NCBI GenBank assembly: GCA_036477795.1
Contig: JAZGDL010000116.1
Location: forward strand, 1-19,206
DNA from: JAZGDL01 sp036477795
Lineage (GTDB): Bacteria; Planctomycetota; Phycisphaerae; UBA1845
Direction of reading: 5' to 3'
Length of the DNA stretch: 19,206 bases
The stretch's first letter is position 1, and each line of letters begins with the position of its first letter. Below are positions 16,824 to 19,206 of the stretch, piece after piece. The notes beneath the pieces were generated by a model that did not search any database, was not told where the DNA came from, and saw only the letters and a program-made list of their open reading frames with translations. The translations under genes were made by a program, and so were the position numbers.

Positions 16824-17153
16824 TTGCCGGGTGGCCCTACTGAGCCTCAGACAAAGGGGCAAGGGGCCGATCAGCCCCGAGCAGAGCGAGGAGATTCGCA
16901 AGCGTGTAGAGCCTTTCGCACCGGTTGTGCCCGCTTTATCCACGGTTCCTGTGAGCCGGAGGGTGGACCTTTTCCAGAGGGTACAATTAGGGATGCTTGC
17001 CTAAAGCACACAAAATTCATCGCGCCCCTTGAGCTGGATCCCAACAACTCCAGTCGGCTTTATGTTGGCACGGCACGGTTATGGGTCACAGATGATGCGC
17101 ACGCCGACGACGTTCAATGGCAGGTGGTCAAGGACTTTATCGATCCGGCTTGA
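16824..17153 (+). pseudogene. Remnant of a secreted BNR/propeller gene
   Basis: This frame opens with TTG after a good RBS. Its first 60 or so residues have no signal peptide and no recognisable fold. The later part, FIAPLELDPNNSSRLYVGT followed by ARLWVTDDA and W.VVK, matches the pattern of a BNR/sortilin-like propeller blade ('FxxPLxxDPNNPxxLYxGTxRLW.T'). It then stops at 17151-17153. The calcium-motif tail of what may be the same gene continues in another frame (open from 17096). The simplest reading is a gene broken by a frameshift and an internal deletion. It could instead be a short expressed protein, but the lack of a signal peptide in a row of exported proteins argues against that. 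Confidence 0.45.
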
Positions 17154-18214
17154 GCCTCGTCGACGTGACGGCTTCTTTCGGAGAGAGGCTGACAGACCGA
17201 CTTCTCGCCGTCGCCTATGATCTAGAGATTGAGTACACAATCGATATCGAGGGATTCCTTGACCCTCCCCCATGGCTTAGACCGGCTATCGATTTTGGAC
17301 GTATTGGCAAAATGCCTTGTCCGAGAGGGCATTTCATGCCTGCTTGTCCCGAGAAGATCCCCTTTGAACTGATGCATCCGATCGTGCTGCCCGAGTCGCC
17401 CTGTCACAAGTTCGGGTGTCCAGATTACTTTGTCATCAATTTGCCGGCTAGGAGTAAATTCGATATGCGTTTCGCATCAAGCGAAGACCTAACGTATGAG
17501 TTGTTCGATATCGATCATAACTTAAAGGGTTCCGCAAAGCCTATACCCTCAGCTGCGCGAAGTGGCGACGAACCAATATCGAGAGCTGGCGAATTGAGGA
17601 AGCGGCTTGAAATTGATGATCTTTTCGCGGGGCGATATATACTTGTCGTGCAAGGCCCTGAAGCTCCGTATACTGCCGAATTTCATCCGGTCGATACAGA
17701 CGGTGATGGAATCGCCGACCCGGTGGATAATTGTCCTTTCGCGAGCAATCCCTCGCAGTGTGACCTCGATGACGATTTGCATGGGACTGTTTGTGACTCC
17801 GAGGCCAATTTCGATCACGACTGCGTCTCCGATCTGACGGACTTTGGGCAGTTTTTCGAATGCATCACAGTTCAGGGTGAGCCGGTTGGGAAATGTGTGG
17901 AGGCGGATATTTTTGAGGACAACGTATTGAACCTGTACGATTTTGGGAAACTCCAAACGATTTTCGGTGTGCCGTGCAGGACATGTCCGGACTCTTGCCA
18001 AAACGGCTGTCCCACGGGTGCCTGCTGTGCCTTCGGCCAGTGCACCGATGGCGTCACGGCCGGAACGTGTGTCGCCGGTGGCGGGACCTATCAGGGCGAC
18101 GCCTCGCTGTGCTCGGCGGATGTGATCTGCCCGGAAGTGTCCAAGGATCCTCGCGCCGGTCTTCGTATCAGACCGACGCGCTCGGAGTGGACCCAAACAG
18201 GAGGCAGACAATGA
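17117..18214 (+). CDS. C-terminal part of a secreted protein (TSP3, dockerin-like, GACC module); probably a broken gene
   Basis: This 365-codon frame starts at an ATG without an RBS and has no signal peptide, although its domains are of exported type. The frame is closed by a TGA at 17093-17095, so it cannot extend upstream. Residues about 100-190 look like a beta domain (CPDYFVINLP, GRYILVVQGP). TSP3-like motifs (about 195-232; DTDGDGIADPVDNCPF), two dockerin-like motifs (about 236-285; DHDCVSDLTDFGQFF and NVLNLYDFGKLQTIFG) and one GACC module (about 297-335; TGACCAFGQC) follow. It combines modules seen separately in the upstream genes. It is probably the tail of the gene whose head remains at 16824-17153. 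Its stop overlaps the next ATG (ATGA at 18211-18214). It might still be made as a cytoplasmic fragment, but I doubt it. Confidence 0.7.
   Translation: MAGGQGLYRSGLSLVDVTASFGERLTDRLLAVAYDLEIEYTIDIEGFLDPPPWLRPAIDFGRIGKMPCPRGHFMPACPEKIPFELMHPIVLPESPCHKFGCPDYFVINLPARSKFDMRFASSEDLTYELFDIDHNLKGSAKPIPSAARSGDEPISRAGELRKRLEIDDLFAGRYILVVQGPEAPYTAEFHPVDTDGDGIADPVDNCPFASNPSQCDLDDDLHGTVCDSEANFDHDCVSDLTDFGQFFECITVQGEPVGKCVEADIFEDNVLNLYDFGKLQTIFGVPCRTCPDSCQNGCPTGACCAFGQCTDGVTAGTCVAGGGTYQGDASLCSADVICPEVSKDPRAGLRIRPTRSEWTQTGGRQ
18199..18204 (+). promoter_or_regulatory. Strong RBS for the truncated gene at 18211
   Basis: AGGAGG lies 6 bases before ATG at 18211. It is the best RBS in this part of the window and marks a real gene start even though the gene itself is cut short. 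Confidence 0.7.
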
Positions 18215-18359
18215 AGCATCTAGTACAAAAGTCGCGGGATTCGTCGCGGCGGCAGTCTTCGGGACGGGGCTCCTCGAATTCGTCGTTTTTCGATCGGAGA
18301 GCAATGATGAGTATCTCATTCACGATTCCCCGCCTGATATGCTTGGTTGCGGCCGTTAG
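18211..18359 (+). pseudogene. 5' end of a signal-peptide gene, frameshifted and cut off by the IS
   Basis: The start codon sits in an ATGA overlap with the upstream stop and has a strong RBS. In the ATG frame the peptide reads MKHLVQKSRDSSRRQSS and runs on into the IS to 18417 without a clear hydrophobic core. Shifting by one base near 18237 gives GFVAAAVFGTGLLEFVVF, a convincing signal-peptide or membrane core, with a stop at 18357-18359, right where the IS appears to begin. So the gene seems to have lost one base and then its downstream part. What the full protein was cannot be said. The alternative is that the 68-codon ATG frame is the real product, which I consider less likely. Confidence 0.5.
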
Positions 18360-18386
18360 GGTCTGCGATGAAATAACTGTGTCAAG

Positions 18387-19206
18387 TCATCTTTTCCGTC
18401 TTGGCCGAATGGTATAGTTCCAATCGCCGTGGAAGTCATCGCGATGCAGGTTGATCTTGGCCCACTCCTCATCGGAGACCTTACGCCCCGTCGGATACCG
18501 GCGGCGGTCCAACCGGCAGGAAACTTTCAGTCCCGTAGTCGTAGTTGTCTTGGCGATGAGGTTCACCACGGTCGCATAGTCAGCCAAGGGTTCGCCTCGC
18601 CAATTGGAGCTGATGAAGGAGAACAGCCGATGTTCCACCTTGTTCCACTTGCTCGTTCCTGGGGGAAAATGACAGACCGACATCGGAAGCCTCAACTCGT
18701 CGGCCAAACGTTGAAGTTCCCACTTCCACAGACGCAACCGAGACCCGTTGCTGCCGCCCGCGCCCACAAGTGGGACTGGTCTCCGCCGTGATCAGCAGTC
18801 GTTTCGCTTTAGGATAGGCGCTTCTCCCCTGAGCCAGCCACCATTTCCGGATCGACGCCACCGCGAAGGTCCCCGTATCATGATCCGTGCCTACATTGAC
18901 AAAGCCGCGGTTTCTCGCCAGATCATACACCCCGTACGGGTGCGCGCGGGGAACGTCGGGGCTGGGGAAGTCGTGGCCGTTGACCTTCGGGGCTTCGCCC
19001 TTTCGATGCCATTCGGCCCCGCCATTCTTGTAGTTTCCGATAAGCTCCTTCTTCTTGGTGTCCACGGAAATAACCGGTTGGGCGGCACGCATCTCCGCCG
19101 TCACGCGGGCGTTGATGTGCTCGAATTGCGCATTGCGATCGGGATGCTGTTTTCCCTCAATCGTCTTGCGGTTGCCCTGGAGGCTGTAGCCCATCCCATG
19201 GAGAAG
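18387..19206 (-). pseudogene. ISAzo13-type DDE transposase, frameshifted and 5'-truncated by the window edge
   Basis: Reading from the right edge, one frame gives LLHGMGYSLQGNRKTIEG, VISVDTKKKELIGNY (first catalytic Asp, codon 19062-19060), GTFAVASIRKWW and KRLLITAE. Another frame continues with GAGGSNGSRLRLWKWELQ, CHFPPGTSKWNKVEHRLFS (catalytic Glu) and FHGDWNYTIRPR, ending at a TGA (18389-18387). The family normally reads 'LLITADxGGSNGSR' without a break. Here 19 extra bases (18763-18781) split the second catalytic Asp codon and shift the frame; removing them restores TADAGGSNGSR exactly. The enzyme should therefore be inactive. The N-terminal part lies beyond the window. Confidence 0.85.
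18763..18781 (-). other. 19-bp insertion in the transposase catalytic codon
   Basis: On the minus strand the extra bases read GACCAGTCCCACTTGTGGG and include the inverted repeat CCCAC-TT-GTGGG. They sit between GCGGA and CGCGGGC. Deleting them gives GCG GAC GCG GGC GGC, that is A-D-A-G-G, the usual catalytic motif of the family. Confidence 0.7.

Larger units (their letters stand above)
18358..19206 (-). mobile_element. ISAzo13-family insertion sequence (partial, runs off the window)
   Basis: The transposase remnant described separately belongs to the ISAzo13 / Rhodopirellula-type DDE family. The left edge is inferred near 18357-18361, where the interrupted gene ends and a sequence starting 'agggtctgcgatgaaataac' begins, 27-30 bases beyond the transposase stop. 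The terminal inverted repeat and any target-site duplication cannot be confirmed because the other end lies outside the window. Confidence 0.65.

Overview
The window looks like chromosomal DNA of a planctomycete, most likely near the Phycisphaerae. This rests on family resemblance rather than any marker gene. The signs are an ECF sigma factor paired with a TPR-bearing Ser/Thr kinase, very large secreted proteins carrying dockerin-like and thrombospondin type-3 calcium motifs, Cys-rich 'GACC' repeats, 'DCNGNGxPDxCD' repeats, and an ISAzo13/Rhodopirellula-type transposase. No rRNA, tRNA or CRISPR array was found.

Layout. Positions 1-373 hold no gene but include a C/T tract. A minus-strand pair follows: an ECF sigma factor (4197 to 3574) and then a membrane-anchored Ser/Thr kinase with TPRs (3466 to 374). 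A 690-base non-coding stretch (4198-4888) separates this pair from a divergent plus-strand row of secreted-protein genes. The first (4889-8107) has 14 tandem Asp-box/'GNWVAVW' repeats, TSP3 motifs and a C-terminal dockerin-like motif. The second (8378-12142) has about 12 Cys-rich modules, a PPC-like domain, DCNxNG repeats and a second type of Cys module. The third (12378-16814) is a subtilisin-like protease with N-terminal calcium motifs and a six-repeat kelch domain placed inside its propeptide region. A decayed fourth gene (about 16824-18214) follows. A short signal-peptide-like gene start (18211) is then cut off by an ISAzo13-type insertion sequence (about 18358 to the window end), whose own transposase is broken.

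How the parts may work together (inference): the plus-strand genes look like a cluster of exported, calcium-binding, disulfide-rich surface or matrix proteins that share small modules (dockerin-like, TSP3, GACC) in different orders. The subtilase is the only clear enzyme among them. The divergent sigma/kinase pair could sense a signal and control expression of this cluster, but only adjacency supports that. The right end shows decay: a frame-broken secreted gene, a truncated signal-peptide gene, and a transposase with a 19-bp insertion in a catalytic codon.
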